Shown here in pieces: positions 1 through 9,700 of a DNA stretch of 60,287 nt. The notes beneath the pieces were generated by a model, which was not told the DNA's origin, ran no database searches, and saw only the letters and a program-made list of their open reading frames with translations. Location of the stretch: assembly GCA_027618565.1 (NCBI GenBank), contig JAQCEQ010000014.1, positions 1 through 60,287 on the forward strand. The letters run 5' to 3'. The DNA is from Planctomycetota bacterium (GTDB lineage Bacteria; Planctomycetota; Phycisphaerae; Phycisphaerales; SM1A02). Within the stretch, counting starts at the first letter, position 1; every line of letters starts with the position of its first letter. The translations under genes and the position numbers were made by a program.

Positions 1-46
1 GACCTCTTTCGTCTGCTCCCGCCCCGCCCCACCCCGCCCGCCCATT

Positions 47-2002
47 ATGTCATTCGACGCGTCCCAGATATCCGATCGCGATCGCGTCCTCGAGGCCTCC
101 GACCTTGTGGCGGTGGTTAGCGATGTGGTGCCGCTCAAGCAGCGCGGGCGCGAGCATGTGGGCCTCTGCCCATTCCACGACGACCACTCTCCCTCGATGT
201 CGGTCGTCACCCACAAGGGGAACGCCTTCTACAAGTGCTTCTCCTGCGGCGCCGGCGGGAACGCCATTGACTTCATGATCCACTTCCACCGTATGACCTT
301 CCGCGAGGCGCTGGAGGCGCTCGCGAAGCGATTCGGCGTGGTGCTCACCGGCACGGGTTCGCAAGGCGGTTCCCTGGCGCCCATTCGGCGTGCCCTGCAG
401 ATCGGCCTGGAGTGGTACCGAAAGACGCTTCTGGAGGATGACGGCCGCGATGCGCGCGAGGCCATCGCCGCCCGGCACATCTCCAAGGACATGGTGGAAC
501 AGTTCCAGTTGGGAGCCAGCAGCCCCCGCCGCGACCGGTTCGTGTCGGCGATGCGGCGGCGCCTGGAGTCGGAACGCGACGCAGGACGGCCGATCACCGA
601 GCAGGCGTTCATGGATGCTGGCTTGGTGATGGACGGCCGGGACGGGCTCCGCGACGCCTTTCCGCATCGCCTGATCTTCCCGATCCTCAATGAGTCGGGC
701 GACCCCATCGCGTTCGGGGCGCGCCGCCTCAATGATGCCGAAAACCCGAAGTACCTCAACAGCCCAGAGAGCCCGCTCTTCCACAAATCCAAGGCGCTCT
801 ACGGCATCCATGCAGCTCGCGCCGCGATCGTGGAGGCCAAGGTGGCCGTCGTGACCGAGGGCTACACCGACGTGATCGCCTGTCACCAGGCGGGGATCCG
901 CAATGTCGTGGCCACGCTCGGGACGGCGCTCACGACGGAACATGCTCGCGCGCTCTCCCGGCTGGCTGACCGTGTGGTCCTCCTCTTCGACGCCGACGAC
1001 GCCGGGCGCAAGGCCGCTGACCGCGCGACCGAAGTCTGTTTCCGCGAGAGGGTGGACATCTTGATCGCCACGATCCGGGGTGGCAAGGACCCGGACGAGT
1101 TGCTGCGCCAGCCGGACGGCATTGTTGCGATGAGGGAGACCATCTCTGCGGCGCGCCCCGCGCTGGAGGTGGCGGTCTCCTCGCTCCGGGACCGGCTGGC
1201 CGCCTCCACGGGTACCAGCGACCGCCAGCGCGCCATCGAGGACCTGCTCCAGCGCCTGGTCCAGTGGGGCCTCAACGACGCCGAGCCCATTCGGCGCGGA
1301 CTCCTTCTGGATGACCTGGCGCGCGCGACCGGGCTTCCGCGAGTCACGATCGAGGAGGGTATCGCTCGGTTCCGGACGGCTGCCCGTCCGTCGCCGCGCG
1401 TGGCGACCCAGGTGAAGCTCGATCCGCGACTGGATGGAAGCGAGGCGATGCACGGCCGCGCGCAGCGGATCGCTGAAGAGGACCTGCTGGTGTCCATGCT
1501 CATGGCGCCGGCGGCGTGCCTCGGCTCCTTCGCCAGCCCTGACGGGGAGACGGCGTCCCTCGCCGAACTCCTCGATCCCGCTGCCTTCGGCGAACGCCCG
1601 TTGGCTCAGCTCTACGCGCGCATGCTGGAGCGCATCGAGTCGGGGCGTGAGCCGGCGGTCCAGTACCTCCTGGACGAAGTCGACGGTGGACAGCGAGTCC
1701 TCTTGCTCAACCTGGCTGCCAAGGCTGCGCAACGCGCCGAGCTCAGTGAGCTGGCGCGCGGACATGGGGCCGACCCGGGGGCGGCGTCGACGGGACGCGA
1801 ACCCATCGCGGATTCGCTGCGTACGGTTCTGCTTCGATTGCAGGCGCCCGATGGCACGGGGCGTGCATCGGGCCCGAACGGAGTTGCTGCCACCCTCACG
1901 CCCACGGACGCACAGGCCCGCCTGGACGCCATCCGCCACCAAGGGCACCGGCCGACCGCGATGACGGTCATCGACCACGCGGCGGAGATCCGCCCTCGCT
2001 AG
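47..2002 (+). CDS. dnaG: DNA primase DnaG
   Basis: Synthesises RNA primers at the replication fork. The 651-residue protein has the usual DnaG order. An N-terminal CHC2 zinc finger has C41, H44, C64 and C67. A central catalytic core carries the Toprim motifs TEGYTDV (about 269-275) and FDADDAG (about 315-321). A C-terminal helical region (about 470-600) is expected to contact the replicative helicase DnaB. The ATG at 47 places the zinc finger at the normal distance from the N-terminus. No clear Shine-Dalgarno sequence lies upstream, where the DNA is C-rich. rpoD follows after 69 bases, the classic dnaG-rpoD arrangement, though a preceding rpsU cannot be seen because the window begins here. 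Identification is firm. Confidence 0.97.
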   Translation: MSFDASQISDRDRVLEASDLVAVVSDVVPLKQRGREHVGLCPFHDDHSPSMSVVTHKGNAFYKCFSCGAGGNAIDFMIHFHRMTFREALEALAKRFGVVLTGTGSQGGSLAPIRRALQIGLEWYRKTLLEDDGRDAREAIAARHISKDMVEQFQLGASSPRRDRFVSAMRRRLESERDAGRPITEQAFMDAGLVMDGRDGLRDAFPHRLIFPILNESGDPIAFGARRLNDAENPKYLNSPESPLFHKSKALYGIHAARAAIVEAKVAVVTEGYTDVIACHQAGIRNVVATLGTALTTEHARALSRLADRVVLLFDADDAGRKAADRATEVCFRERVDILIATIRGGKDPDELLRQPDGIVAMRETISAARPALEVAVSSLRDRLAASTGTSDRQRAIEDLLQRLVQWGLNDAEPIRRGLLLDDLARATGLPRVTIEEGIARFRTAARPSPRVATQVKLDPRLDGSEAMHGRAQRIAEEDLLVSMLMAPAACLGSFASPDGETASLAELLDPAAFGERPLAQLYARMLERIESGREPAVQYLLDEVDGGQRVLLLNLAAKAAQRAELSELARGHGADPGAASTGREPIADSLRTVLLRLQAPDGTGRASGPNGVAATLTPTDAQARLDAIRHQGHRPTAMTVIDHAAEIRPR

Positions 2003-2071
2003 GCCCTGGCCGAACCCGACTCCCACCACGCGCTACCCTCCTCTGACACCCTCCAACACCCCACGCCAACC

Positions 2072-4003
2072 ATGTCAGCCCCAAACTCCGCCCCTGTTTC
2101 CTGGTCCTTCCACCGTGTCCGTACGCTTGAGCTTGACTTCGAGCAGTTCCCCGTCATCCGGGATCTCTGCGAGTTTTCCCGCCAGCGCGGCTTTGTCTCG
2201 TGCGAGGAGATCAATACCTGCTTCCCGGACGAGTTCGTGGAGTCAGAGTCGACGGCCGTCGACCAGATCATTGCCCACTTCCGTAGCCATGGCGTGGAGA
2301 TCCTGGATCACCGCGAGGCGATGCGCCGTGGCGTGCCGATGTTCGAGGCTCCGCTCCAGACCAACCTCAAGTTCATCCGCGACGACCAGCTGAAGGCCCG
2401 GCGGCGTCCCGACCACGAGAAGAAGAAGGCTGAGGCTGCAAAGGCCGCCGAAGAGGCACCCCTGCCGCAGGCGCTGGTGGAGCTGGACGAAGAGGAGATC
2501 CTTGACGACGCCGACATGAACAGCGCCGTGCAGGAGGCTCTCGCGGAAAAGGGTGCGAAGCGGATCGATGACCCGATCCGGATGTACCTCACGCAGATGG
2601 GCAACATCCCGCTGCTCACCCGCGAGCAGGAGATCCGGCTGGCGAAGAAGGTGGAGATCTGCCGGCAGATGTATCGGCGGCTGGTGCTGGAATGCGACTA
2701 CGCGGCGCAGCTGGCCCTGGAGATCTTGGGCCAGGTCCACGACGGGGCACTGCCCTTTGACCGCACGATGCGCATCTCCACCGCCATGGAGAACCACAAG
2801 GAAGTCATCGCCGCGCGGATCCGCCCTGAGATGAATCCAGGGACGATCCAGAAGCTGATGGAGCTCAACCATTCGGACTGGGACACCATCGCCGCAGCGG
2901 AGGACGACTCCAAGCGCACGGAGCTGCGCGGGCTGATCCAGTCGCGCCGGCGCAAGATCGCCACGCTGCTGGAGGAGTGTTGCCTCCGGACGGGGAAGAT
3001 CCAGCCCATCATGCGCAAGCTCCAGGCGATCGCACGCAAGATGGCGGAACTCAAGACGCTCTTGGAGCGTGCCGCGAAGAAGCCGACGCTCTACGACCCC
3101 GAGGATGTGCAGGTCATGCGTGACGAGTACGCGGGTCTCCGCGACCTGGTGCTGGAGGAACCGACCGAACTCTCCGCGCGGCTGCTCCGCCTCCAGCGCG
3201 TCTTTGACGACTACGAGCAGAGCAAGCGCGAGCTTGCCGCCGGAAACCTGCGGCTGGTCGTGTCCATCGCCAAGAAGTACCGCAACCGCGGCCTCCCCTT
3301 CCTGGACATCATCCAGGAGGGCAACACGGGCCTCATGCGCGCCGTCGACAAGTACGAGTACATGCGTGGCTACAAGTTCTCGACGTATGCGACGTGGTGG
3401 ATCCGCCAGGCGATCACCCGCGCGATCGCCGACCACGCGCGGACGATCCGTGTCCCGGTCCACATGATCGAGACGATGAGCCGCCTGCGCAACATCCAGA
3501 AGCACCTCCTGCAGCAGTTCAACCGCGAGCCCACGGTAGAGGAGATCGCCGTGCAGGCCAAGATGCCGGTGGAGGAAGTGCGCCGCGTCATCAAGATCTC
3601 GCGCCACCCGATCTCGCTGGATCGACCCGTGGGCGAGAGCGAGGACTCGCACTTCGGTGACTTCATCGAGGACGAGCGCCAGGAGGCGCCAAGCTCCAGC
3701 GCCGGCAGCGAGATGCTTCGCCAGCGCATCAACGATGTCCTCATGACGCTCTCCTACCGAGAGCGCGAGATCCTCAAGCTCCGCTACGGCATCGGAGACG
3801 GCTACACCTACACGCTCGAGGAAGTGGGGCGGATCTTCAAGGTCACCCGCGAGCGCGTGCGCCAGGTGGAGTCGAAGGCGTTGCGCAAGCTGCAGCACCC
3901 CACCAAGCGGAGCCGCCTGATGTCGTTCCTCCACGAGGAGAACGCCGAGGGCGCGGAGACCGTTGCCACCGCGGTGCCGCTGGACGACCAAGGGCTGGAG
4001 TGA
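2072..4003 (+). CDS. rpoD: Primary RNA polymerase sigma factor RpoD (sigma-70)
   Basis: Housekeeping sigma factor that directs RNA polymerase to -10/-35 promoters. The 643-residue protein shows a region 1.1-like N-terminus and region 1.2 around residue 165 ([11 protein letters not shown]). A long non-conserved spacer (about 195-385) is of the kind found in large primary sigmas. Region 2 (about 389-470) includes [17 protein letters not shown] and the DNA-melting segment [15 protein letters not shown]. Region 3 follows, then region 4 (about 558-625) with the helix-turn-helix ending [17 protein letters not shown]. The length and complete region 1 separate it from alternative sigmas. It lies 69 bases after dnaG and may be cotranscribed, although a -10-like TACCCT at 2033-2038 could give it its own promoter. 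Confidence 0.97.
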   Translation: MSAPNSAPVSWSFHRVRTLELDFEQFPVIRDLCEFSRQRGFVSCEEINTCFPDEFVESESTAVDQIIAHFRSHGVEILDHREAMRRGVPMFEAPLQTNLKFIRDDQLKARRRPDHEKKKAEAAKAAEEAPLPQALVELDEEEILDDADMNSAVQEALAEKGAKRIDDPIRMYLTQMGNIPLLTREQEIRLAKKVEICRQMYRRLVLECDYAAQLALEILGQVHDGALPFDRTMRISTAMENHKEVIAARIRPEMNPGTIQKLMELNHSDWDTIAAAEDDSKRTELRGLIQSRRRKIATLLEECCLRTGKIQPIMRKLQAIARKMAELKTLLERAAKKPTLYDPEDVQVMRDEYAGLRDLVLEEPTELSARLLRLQRVFDDYEQSKRELAAGNLRLVVSIAKKYRNRGLPFLDIIQEGNTGLMRAVDKYEYMRGYKFSTYATWWIRQAITRAIADHARTIRVPVHMIETMSRLRNIQKHLLQQFNREPTVEEIAVQAKMPVEEVRRVIKISRHPISLDRPVGESEDSHFGDFIEDERQEAPSSSAGSEMLRQRINDVLMTLSYREREILKLRYGIGDGYTYTLEEVGRIFKVTRERVRQVESKALRKLQHPTKRSRLMSFLHEENAEGAETVATAVPLDDQGLE

Positions 4004-4027
4004 GCCATCGAGCAGGGCCTGCGCCCG

Positions 4028-4049
4028 CGCCGCGGCTACTCCCGCGGCG
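4028..4049. terminator. GC-rich inverted repeat between convergent rpoD and gabD
   Basis: A perfect 8-bp stem (CGCCGCGG / CCGCGGCG) with a 6-base loop sits between the stop codons of two convergent genes and overlaps the end of the minus-strand gene. There is no T-run on either side, so it is at best a weak or factor-assisted bidirectional terminator. Confidence 0.35.
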
Positions 4050-5511
4050 AGCCCCGCGGCGCGGTGCCGATGGACACCATTCGCAGGTCACAGTACTCGA
4101 GGATTCCCTCGGGACCACCCTCTCGTCCCCACCCGGACTGCTTGACGCCGCCGAACGGCGCGACTGCGCTTGAGGGAAGTCCATCGTTCACCCCGATGAC
4201 TCCTGCCTCAAGGCGGCGAGCGAGTTGGTCGGCGCGCGAGGGATCACCCGTGAAGACATAGGCGGCCAGGCCGTAGGGCGTGCCATTGGCGATGTCGATC
4301 GCCTCGTCCTCGCTCCCAAACGACGCGATCGGTGCCACGGGTCCGAAGGTCTCCTCCGCGAAGCAGTCGGCGGCGGTGGGCACGCCCTTGAGGACGGTTG
4401 GTGCGTAGAAACGGTCGCGGCAACCATCGACGCGGACGCGATGCCCGCCGGTCGTGATGGTGGCGCCGCGGGCGATCGCGTCGGCAACCTGGGCCTCCAC
4501 CCTGGCCATCGCACCATCGTCGATGAGCGGGCCGACCTGCACGCCGGGCGTCAGGCCATGCCCGACCCTGAGCGACGTCGCGGCGGCGGTCAGCCGGTCG
4601 GCGAAGTCGTCGTGCAGGCGATGGTGGACCAGGATCCGGTTGGCGCAGATGCAGGTCTGCCCGGCGTTGCGGAACTTGCTCGCGGCGCACTGTTCGACCG
4701 CCAGGTCCAGGTCGGCGTCCTCGAGCACGATGAAGGGTGCCAACCCTCCCAGCTCCAGCCCCAGGCGGATGACGCGCCTGGCACTGTGCGAAATCAGGAG
4801 CCGTCCCACCGCGGTCGAGCCCGTGAACGAGACAAGCCGCGTGCTGGCGTGGCCAAAGACCCGCTCCGCAAATCGGGCCGGGTCGCAGGTGATCACCTGC
4901 ACGACGCCTCGCGGAGCCCCCGCCTCCACCGCCAGTTCGGCCAGCGCGATGGCGCACAGCGGCGTCCGCTCGTCGGGCTTCACCACCTGTGTGCAGCCCG
5001 CCGCAAGCGCAGGCGCCAGCTTGCGGGCGATCATCGCGAGCGGGAAGTTCCACGGGGTGATGGCAGCCGTGACTCCCGTGCCCTGCGCCAAGACCCTCAA
5101 GCGCTTCCCTCCGGGGAGGTCCGACTCGCGCAGCGGCCCGTCAAGGAGCGCCGGTGCCACGGCCGCGGCGTTCTCGAAGAACCCGGCCGCGTACGCGACC
5201 TCCCCCATCGCCTCCGCGACCGGCTTCCCCTGCTCCCGCGTCATCAGCGTGGCAAGCCGGTTGGCGTCTCGTCGCAGGAGGAAGCCGATCCTGGACACCA
5301 CGGCGGCGCGGGCGTGGGCCGCAGTGGATCGCCATCCGGGCAGCGCGGCGGCCGCCGCGTCAAGCGCGCGGTCGATCTCGCCGCCGGTGCAATCGGGCAC
5401 TTCGGCCACGAGTTCTCCGGTCGCGGGATCCTCAACGGCGATGGCGGTGGCGTCCGGGCGAGTGGCGACCCACTCCCCATCGATCAGGCACTCGGTCCGC
5501 ATCGTGGGCAT
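4036..5511 (-). CDS. gabD: NAD(P)-dependent succinate-semialdehyde dehydrogenase
   Basis: Aldehyde dehydrogenase superfamily enzyme, closest by eye to GabD, which oxidises succinate semialdehyde to succinate at the end of the GABA pathway. The 491-residue length is typical. It contains the cofactor-binding segment TPWNFPLAMIARKLAPALA, the general base E253 in LELGG, and the catalytic C287 in NAGQTCICANR, 34 residues later as expected. The C-terminal GGVKQSGWGREGG motif is also present. No GABA transaminase is adjacent, so the true substrate is inferred from family resemblance. It is divergent from the WXG100-like gene at 5550 and convergent with rpoD. A TAGACT hexamer ends 6 bases before its ATG, suggesting a leaderless transcript. 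Confidence 0.88.
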   Translation of the reverse strand: MPTMRTECLIDGEWVATRPDATAIAVEDPATGELVAEVPDCTGGEIDRALDAAAAALPGWRSTAAHARAAVVSRIGFLLRRDANRLATLMTREQGKPVAEAMGEVAYAAGFFENAAAVAPALLDGPLRESDLPGGKRLRVLAQGTGVTAAITPWNFPLAMIARKLAPALAAGCTQVVKPDERTPLCAIALAELAVEAGAPRGVVQVITCDPARFAERVFGHASTRLVSFTGSTAVGRLLISHSARRVIRLGLELGGLAPFIVLEDADLDLAVEQCAASKFRNAGQTCICANRILVHHRLHDDFADRLTAAATSLRVGHGLTPGVQVGPLIDDGAMARVEAQVADAIARGATITTGGHRVRVDGCRDRFYAPTVLKGVPTAADCFAEETFGPVAPIASFGSEDEAIDIANGTPYGLAAYVFTGDPSRADQLARRLEAGVIGVNDGLPSSAVAPFGGVKQSGWGREGGPEGILEYCDLRMVSIGTAPRGSPRE

Positions 5512-5517
5512 CGGACG

Positions 5518-5523
5518 AGTCTA
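5518..5523 (-). promoter_or_regulatory. -10-like box of gabD (leaderless type)
   Basis: On the minus strand TAGACT ends exactly 6 bases before the gabD start codon. This is the same spacing seen at many other genes in the window. No convincing -35 hexamer is visible. Confidence 0.5.
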
Positions 5524-5537
5524 AGTCCCCGCTTCCC

Positions 5538-5543
5538 TACACT
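5538..5543 (+). promoter_or_regulatory. -10-like box of the WXG100/FtsK cassette
   Basis: TACACT ends 6 bases before the ATG at 5550. The expected -35 position (about 5515-5520) overlaps the divergent -10 box of gabD, so the two promoters may exclude each other. Confidence 0.5.
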
Positions 5544-5549
5544 CCTCGC

Positions 5550-5822
5550 ATGGCCAAGGCAGTCGTCGATCCCAATGAACTCCGCCGGTTCGCGAATGAC
5601 CTCAGGAAGTTCAATGCCGATGTTCAGGGCGGCGTCTCCCTGCTGAGTGCGCGCATGGGCGGGCTGGCGCAGACCTGGCGAGATCAGGAGCAGACCAAGT
5701 TTGCGGAGGAGTTCGACGCGACCGTCAAGGTCCTCCAGCGATTCGTGAAGTCGGCTGACCTCCACATCCCTTTCCTGCTGCGCAAGGCGGATCGGATCGA
5801 CGACTACCTCAATCAGCGTTGA
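5550..5822 (+). CDS. WXG100/ESAT-6-like small helical protein
   Basis: A 90-residue protein predicted to be two amphipathic helices joined by a turn at TWRDQ (W43), with no signal peptide and no cysteine. Size, helical hairpin and a tryptophan at the turn match the WXG100 family of type VII secretion substrates, except that the usual W-x-G is W-R-D. The second helix has a phenylalanine (F51), as WXG100 proteins often do. No C-terminal YxxxD/E secretion signal is present. It opens a cassette in which the last gene encodes an FtsK/EccC-like ATPase, the strongest contextual support. The next gene begins 3 bases after its stop. The family call is inferred from pattern and context; a generic coiled-coil adaptor is the alternative. 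Confidence 0.6.
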   Translation: MAKAVVDPNELRRFANDLRKFNADVQGGVSLLSARMGGLAQTWRDQEQTKFAEEFDATVKVLQRFVKSADLHIPFLLRKADRIDDYLNQR

Positions 5823-5825
5823 TCG

Positions 5826-6455
5826 ATGTCCGGAGCACGCGTCCGATCGTTTGAAGTGCTGAGCCAAGCCAAGGTGGCTCTGGTGGACCTGCGTGACCGG
5901 CTCGGCACCGGGATCTCGGAGGCGACCAGCGACCTGGAGCGCTTTGGGCAATGGCTGGAGGGCGACCTCCCCCGGGAGCTGGCGTCGCGGCTGCGCAAGC
6001 AGGAGGAGGAAATCGTCATGGCCAAGAGCACCCTCTTCCGCAAGGAGTTGGTGGTGAGCGCCAAGGACAGCAAGCCTTCGGTGGTGGACGAGAAGAAGGC
6101 GCTGCAACGCGCCATCCAGCGAGCGGAAGACACGCGACAGCGCCTGGCGGCGACGAAGAAGTGGGCGATCGCGTTCCAGCGAGAACTCCAGCTCTTCCGC
6201 GGCGCTGTCACGGGGCTGCAGGGCGCCGTGGACCATGACCTCCCGATGGCGGTCGCGGTGACGGGGCGGATGCTGGTTGCGCTGGAGCGGTACGCCGCGG
6301 AGCGCGCGCCCGACCTCCAGAAGGTGTTTGCCGACGCGGAGCGCGATGCCGTCCCGGAGGGAGTGGAGTCGGGAAGCGAGGAGCGCCTCCCCTCCATGCG
6401 TCGAGGCAGCCAGGAAGGGCAGCACGACGATGCCTCCGGCGAGGCCGCACCATGA
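5826..6455 (+). CDS. Coiled-coil protein of the FtsK/WXG100 cassette
   Basis: I do not recognise this 209-residue protein. It is mostly charged alpha-helix with likely coiled coils (about 15-75 and 85-175) and a low-complexity acidic tail rich in Glu, Ser and Gly. There is no signal peptide, membrane segment or cysteine, so it is probably cytoplasmic. It starts 3 bases after the 90-residue WXG100-like gene and its stop overlaps the next start by 4 bases (ATGA at 6452-6455), so it is almost certainly cotranslated with its neighbours. By position it could be a chaperone, adaptor or longer substrate of the ATPase encoded at 6707. It could also be a long WXG/LXG-type helical substrate, but no toxin domain is visible. 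Confidence 0.6.
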   Translation: MSGARVRSFEVLSQAKVALVDLRDRLGTGISEATSDLERFGQWLEGDLPRELASRLRKQEEEIVMAKSTLFRKELVVSAKDSKPSVVDEKKALQRAIQRAEDTRQRLAATKKWAIAFQRELQLFRGAVTGLQGAVDHDLPMAVAVTGRMLVALERYAAERAPDLQKVFADAERDAVPEGVESGSEERLPSMRRGSQEGQHDDASGEAAP

Positions 6456-6673
6456 GCGCACACGGTGCCAAGGCCAAGTTGCAGTTGGCGCTCAAGGACT
6501 TTGAGACCAAGTGGCACCAGCTTTCGGAGGTGTGGGACGACCCCGCGAGCCGGGGACTGAATGCCAAGTACATCGATCCGCTCCACGACCGGATCCGGCA
6601 GGCGATCGCTGCCCTGGAGAAGATCTCCGAGGTGCAGTTGAAGGCGCGGCGCGAGTGCACGCCGGAGTCCTGA
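6452..6673 (+). CDS. Second small WXG100-like helical protein
   Basis: A 73-residue all-helical protein with no signal peptide. The first helix ends at a turn containing W28 (EVWDDP), followed by a second amphipathic helix (about 37-65, YIDPLHDRIRQAIAALEKI). This is the same helix-Trp turn-helix plan as the 90-residue protein at 5550, although the two share little direct sequence. Two small helical-hairpin proteins next to an EccC-like ATPase resemble the paired ESAT-6/CFP-10 arrangement. The start overlaps the preceding stop by 4 bases, implying translational coupling. Family membership is inferred and should be treated as a hypothesis. Confidence 0.55.
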   Translation: MSAHGAKAKLQLALKDFETKWHQLSEVWDDPASRGLNAKYIDPLHDRIRQAIAALEKISEVQLKARRECTPES

Positions 6674-6693
6674 CTGGCTTCTCCGGGGATCTC

Positions 6694-6699
6694 TACACT
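6694..6699 (+). promoter_or_regulatory. -10-like box before the FtsK/EccC-like gene
   Basis: TACACT ends 7 bases before the GTG start at 6707, the same arrangement as at 5538. The ATPase gene may therefore have its own leaderless transcript in addition to readthrough from the cassette. Confidence 0.45.
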
Positions 6700-6706
6700 C
6701 CACGGC

Positions 6707-9700
6707 GTGCCGCTGGACTTGACGCGCGATCGTGAGCCGAGTTTCACCGAGGTCGAGAGGCGGCTCCACGCGCTCCTGACGGAGGCCGGCAGTCGATTGG
6801 AGCGTGACCGGCGGGACACCGCGCAGCGGGTGGACGCCCTTCGAGAGTCAGAGGAACTCGAGCACTCCAGGACGCTGGGAACCATCCGTTCGACCGCTGA
6901 GGCGGTCATGGGAGGCGCGGATGAACTCCGGGACCGGGCGGTGGCGTCGGCGGAGGCAAGGTACGGCTCGCGGCTCCAGAAGTTTCAGGAGCAGGTGACG
7001 GAGCGCGCAGAACTCCTCAAGTCGTCGGCGGCGGACGCCGTAGCCACGGCCAAGGATCGATACGAGAAAAAGGTGTGGATCGCGGAGAGCCTCTTTGAGG
7101 AACAGGAGCCACTCCCCCGGATCCGATTCGAGGAGTCGCAATCACGGGCACGCGAGGCGATGGAGCAGGTCCATCGCGTCCTGGAAGACCTGGTGACCTA
7201 TGTGCGCGGATGCCGACAGCAAGTCCCGCCTCGTCCCGTCGTGGAGGGAACACTGTCCGATCCCGAGGCGATCATCGCGGAATCAGGCCAGTGGCTGGTG
7301 GATTGCCTTCCGCGCATCCGCTCGCACCGGCTCCCGAAGTTCCTGCGTGGCATCGTGCCCGCCGTCATTGTGGTATCCATCATCACGCTCGGGGGGACCG
7401 TCGGTTGGCTGGCCAACCTTGCGGTGGGGCACCACCAGTTTGGCGAACCGCTGAACGAGCTCCTCACCGCCGGCACCCGTGGCGCACTCATCGGCGCGGG
7501 TTCCAGCACGCTGCTGGCCGTCATCGTCATCCTGTTCGTGGCGATCGCGGTCAATCGTCGCCTCTCGGCCGAGTTGCAGGCGGCGTGGACGCATGCAGCC
7601 CGCGCCGAGGCCGCGTTTGACCTGTGGATCAAGAGGAATGCGGCCGCCCGGAGGGAAGCCGAGGCGAGGATCGTCGTGACGCGGGACGAAGCGCTGGCGG
7701 CTGCGCATACCCAATATGCCCCCGTCGAGGCTCGGGCGTCGGAATCCAAGGAACGGGCCTTTGCCAAGCTCAAGGCCCTGCGCGAGAAGGAAACCCGGAG
7801 CCTCTCGGAGGTGCGGGAGCGGTCGCTTCGCGAGGCGCTCCTGGTCCACGCGGCGCAGGTGGCGGACGCGACGCGACAGCGTGACGAGGCCCAGGCCCAC
7901 GAGCTCGCCAGGCACCGCAGCGCGGTGGAGACCATCAATGCGCATGAACGGGAATCGATCGCCGCCATGGTGGATCGGTGGTGCGCCGCGAGAAACCAGG
8001 CACAGGCCGATGCCGACGGGCTGGCGGACGGGACACGCGCGCTGCGCCGCCCGTGGTCGACGCTGGAAGGCGACTCCGCCCTCGCCGCGCGGTTCGCTCC
8101 CGCCATCCCGTTTGGCGCATTCGTGATCGACGGCACCGAGATCCCCGGTTGCCGCACTCCCCCGGGAGAGCTGGCGTGGCGTGACGGTGCGCCTCCACGG
8201 CTGGAGTGCGCGGCGACCCTGTGTTACCCGCACAAGGGCGGCCTGTTGATCGAGTCTGGAGCCGAGGGGCGCGATGAGGCGTTGCTCTGCCTGCAGGCCG
8301 CGATGATGCGGCTCCTCACGCTGATTCCTCCAGGAAAGGTCCGATTCACGATCCTGGATCCGGTGGGGCTGGGCCAGGGATTCGCCGGATTCATGCACCT
8401 GGCGGACCACATGGAGGCCCTGGTCGGCGATCGGATCTGGACCGAGACGCGGCACATCGAGTCGCGGCTCACGGAACTGACCGAGCACATGGAGACGGTG
8501 ATCCAGAAGTACTTGCGCGATGAGTTCCCCGACATCGAGTCGTACAACATCCAGGCCGACGAGATCGCGGAACCGCTGCGCTACCTTGTGATCAGCGACT
8601 TTCCCACGGGATTCAACGAGGTGGCCGTCCGCCGGCTCAACAGCATCGTGGAGAGCGGGGCACGGTGCGGCGTGCATGTCCTCCTCCTGCGCGATGTCCG
8701 GGCGTCCCTGCCGACCGGGACCGACCTGGAGATCCTGCGTTCCCGGCTCACGCGCGTCGAGCACAAGGATGGCATCTGGCGTTGCCTGGAACCCGGGATC
8801 GAGATGCTGCCCTTGCACCTGGATGTCCCGCCGGACCCGGAGCGGTCCATGGACATCGTGCACCGGGTGGGTCGCGCCGCGAAGGCCACCTCGCGAGTGG
8901 CGGTCCCCTTCCGGATGATTGCGCCGTCCGAGGCCGAGATGTGGACTCGCACGACGGAGAAGTCTCTCGCCGTGGAGCTGGGGCGGACGGGAGCCACGCG
9001 GCTGCAGCAGCTGACGCTGGGCCTCGGGACGGCGCAGCACGCCCTCATCGCCGGCCGCACGGGTTCGGGCAAGTCGACGCTCCTCCACGCCATCATCACC
9101 AACACGGCACTGTGGTACAGCCCGGATGAAGTGGAACTGTGGCTGATCGACTTCAAGAAGGGCGTGGAGTTCAAGACCTACGCCACCCACCGCCTCCCAC
9201 ACGCGAGGGCCGTCGCCGTCGAGACGGACCGCGAGTTTGGGCTGAGCGTGCTCGCCGGGTTGGACGCCGAGATGAAGCGGCGGGGGGAGAGCTATCGCAC
9301 GATGGGCGTGCAGGACCTGGCGGGCTATCGACGTGTATGCGCACAGCCACTCCCGCGCGTCCTCCTCATCGTGGACGAGTTCCAGGAACTGTTCGTCGAG
9401 GACGACAAGCTGGCCCAGGATGCGGCGATGCTGCTGGACCGATTGGTGCGGCAGGGCCGTGCGTTTGGCATGCATGTGATCCTCGGTTCGCAGACCCTTG
9501 GCGGCAGCTACGCGCTTCCGCGGACCACCATGGGGCAGATGGGCGTGCGGATCGCGCTGCAGTGCAATGAGGCGGATGCTTCATTGATCTTGAGCGACGA
9601 CAACCTCGCCGCGCGTTCTCTCTCGCGCCCCGGCGAGGCGGTCTACAACGACTCGGGCGGACTGCTCGAGGGCAACAGCCCGTTCCAGGTGTGCTGGCTT

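Noticed and set aside
50-2029. Long open frame on the minus strand opposite dnaG
   Set aside because: It is the GC-rich codon-position shadow of dnaG, with Arg/Ala/Gly-heavy low-complexity translation and no motif.
7283-9475. 730-codon minus-strand open frame opposite the FtsK-like gene
   Set aside because: It has no recognisable domain or start context, and the plus strand has clear Walker motifs and membrane segments.
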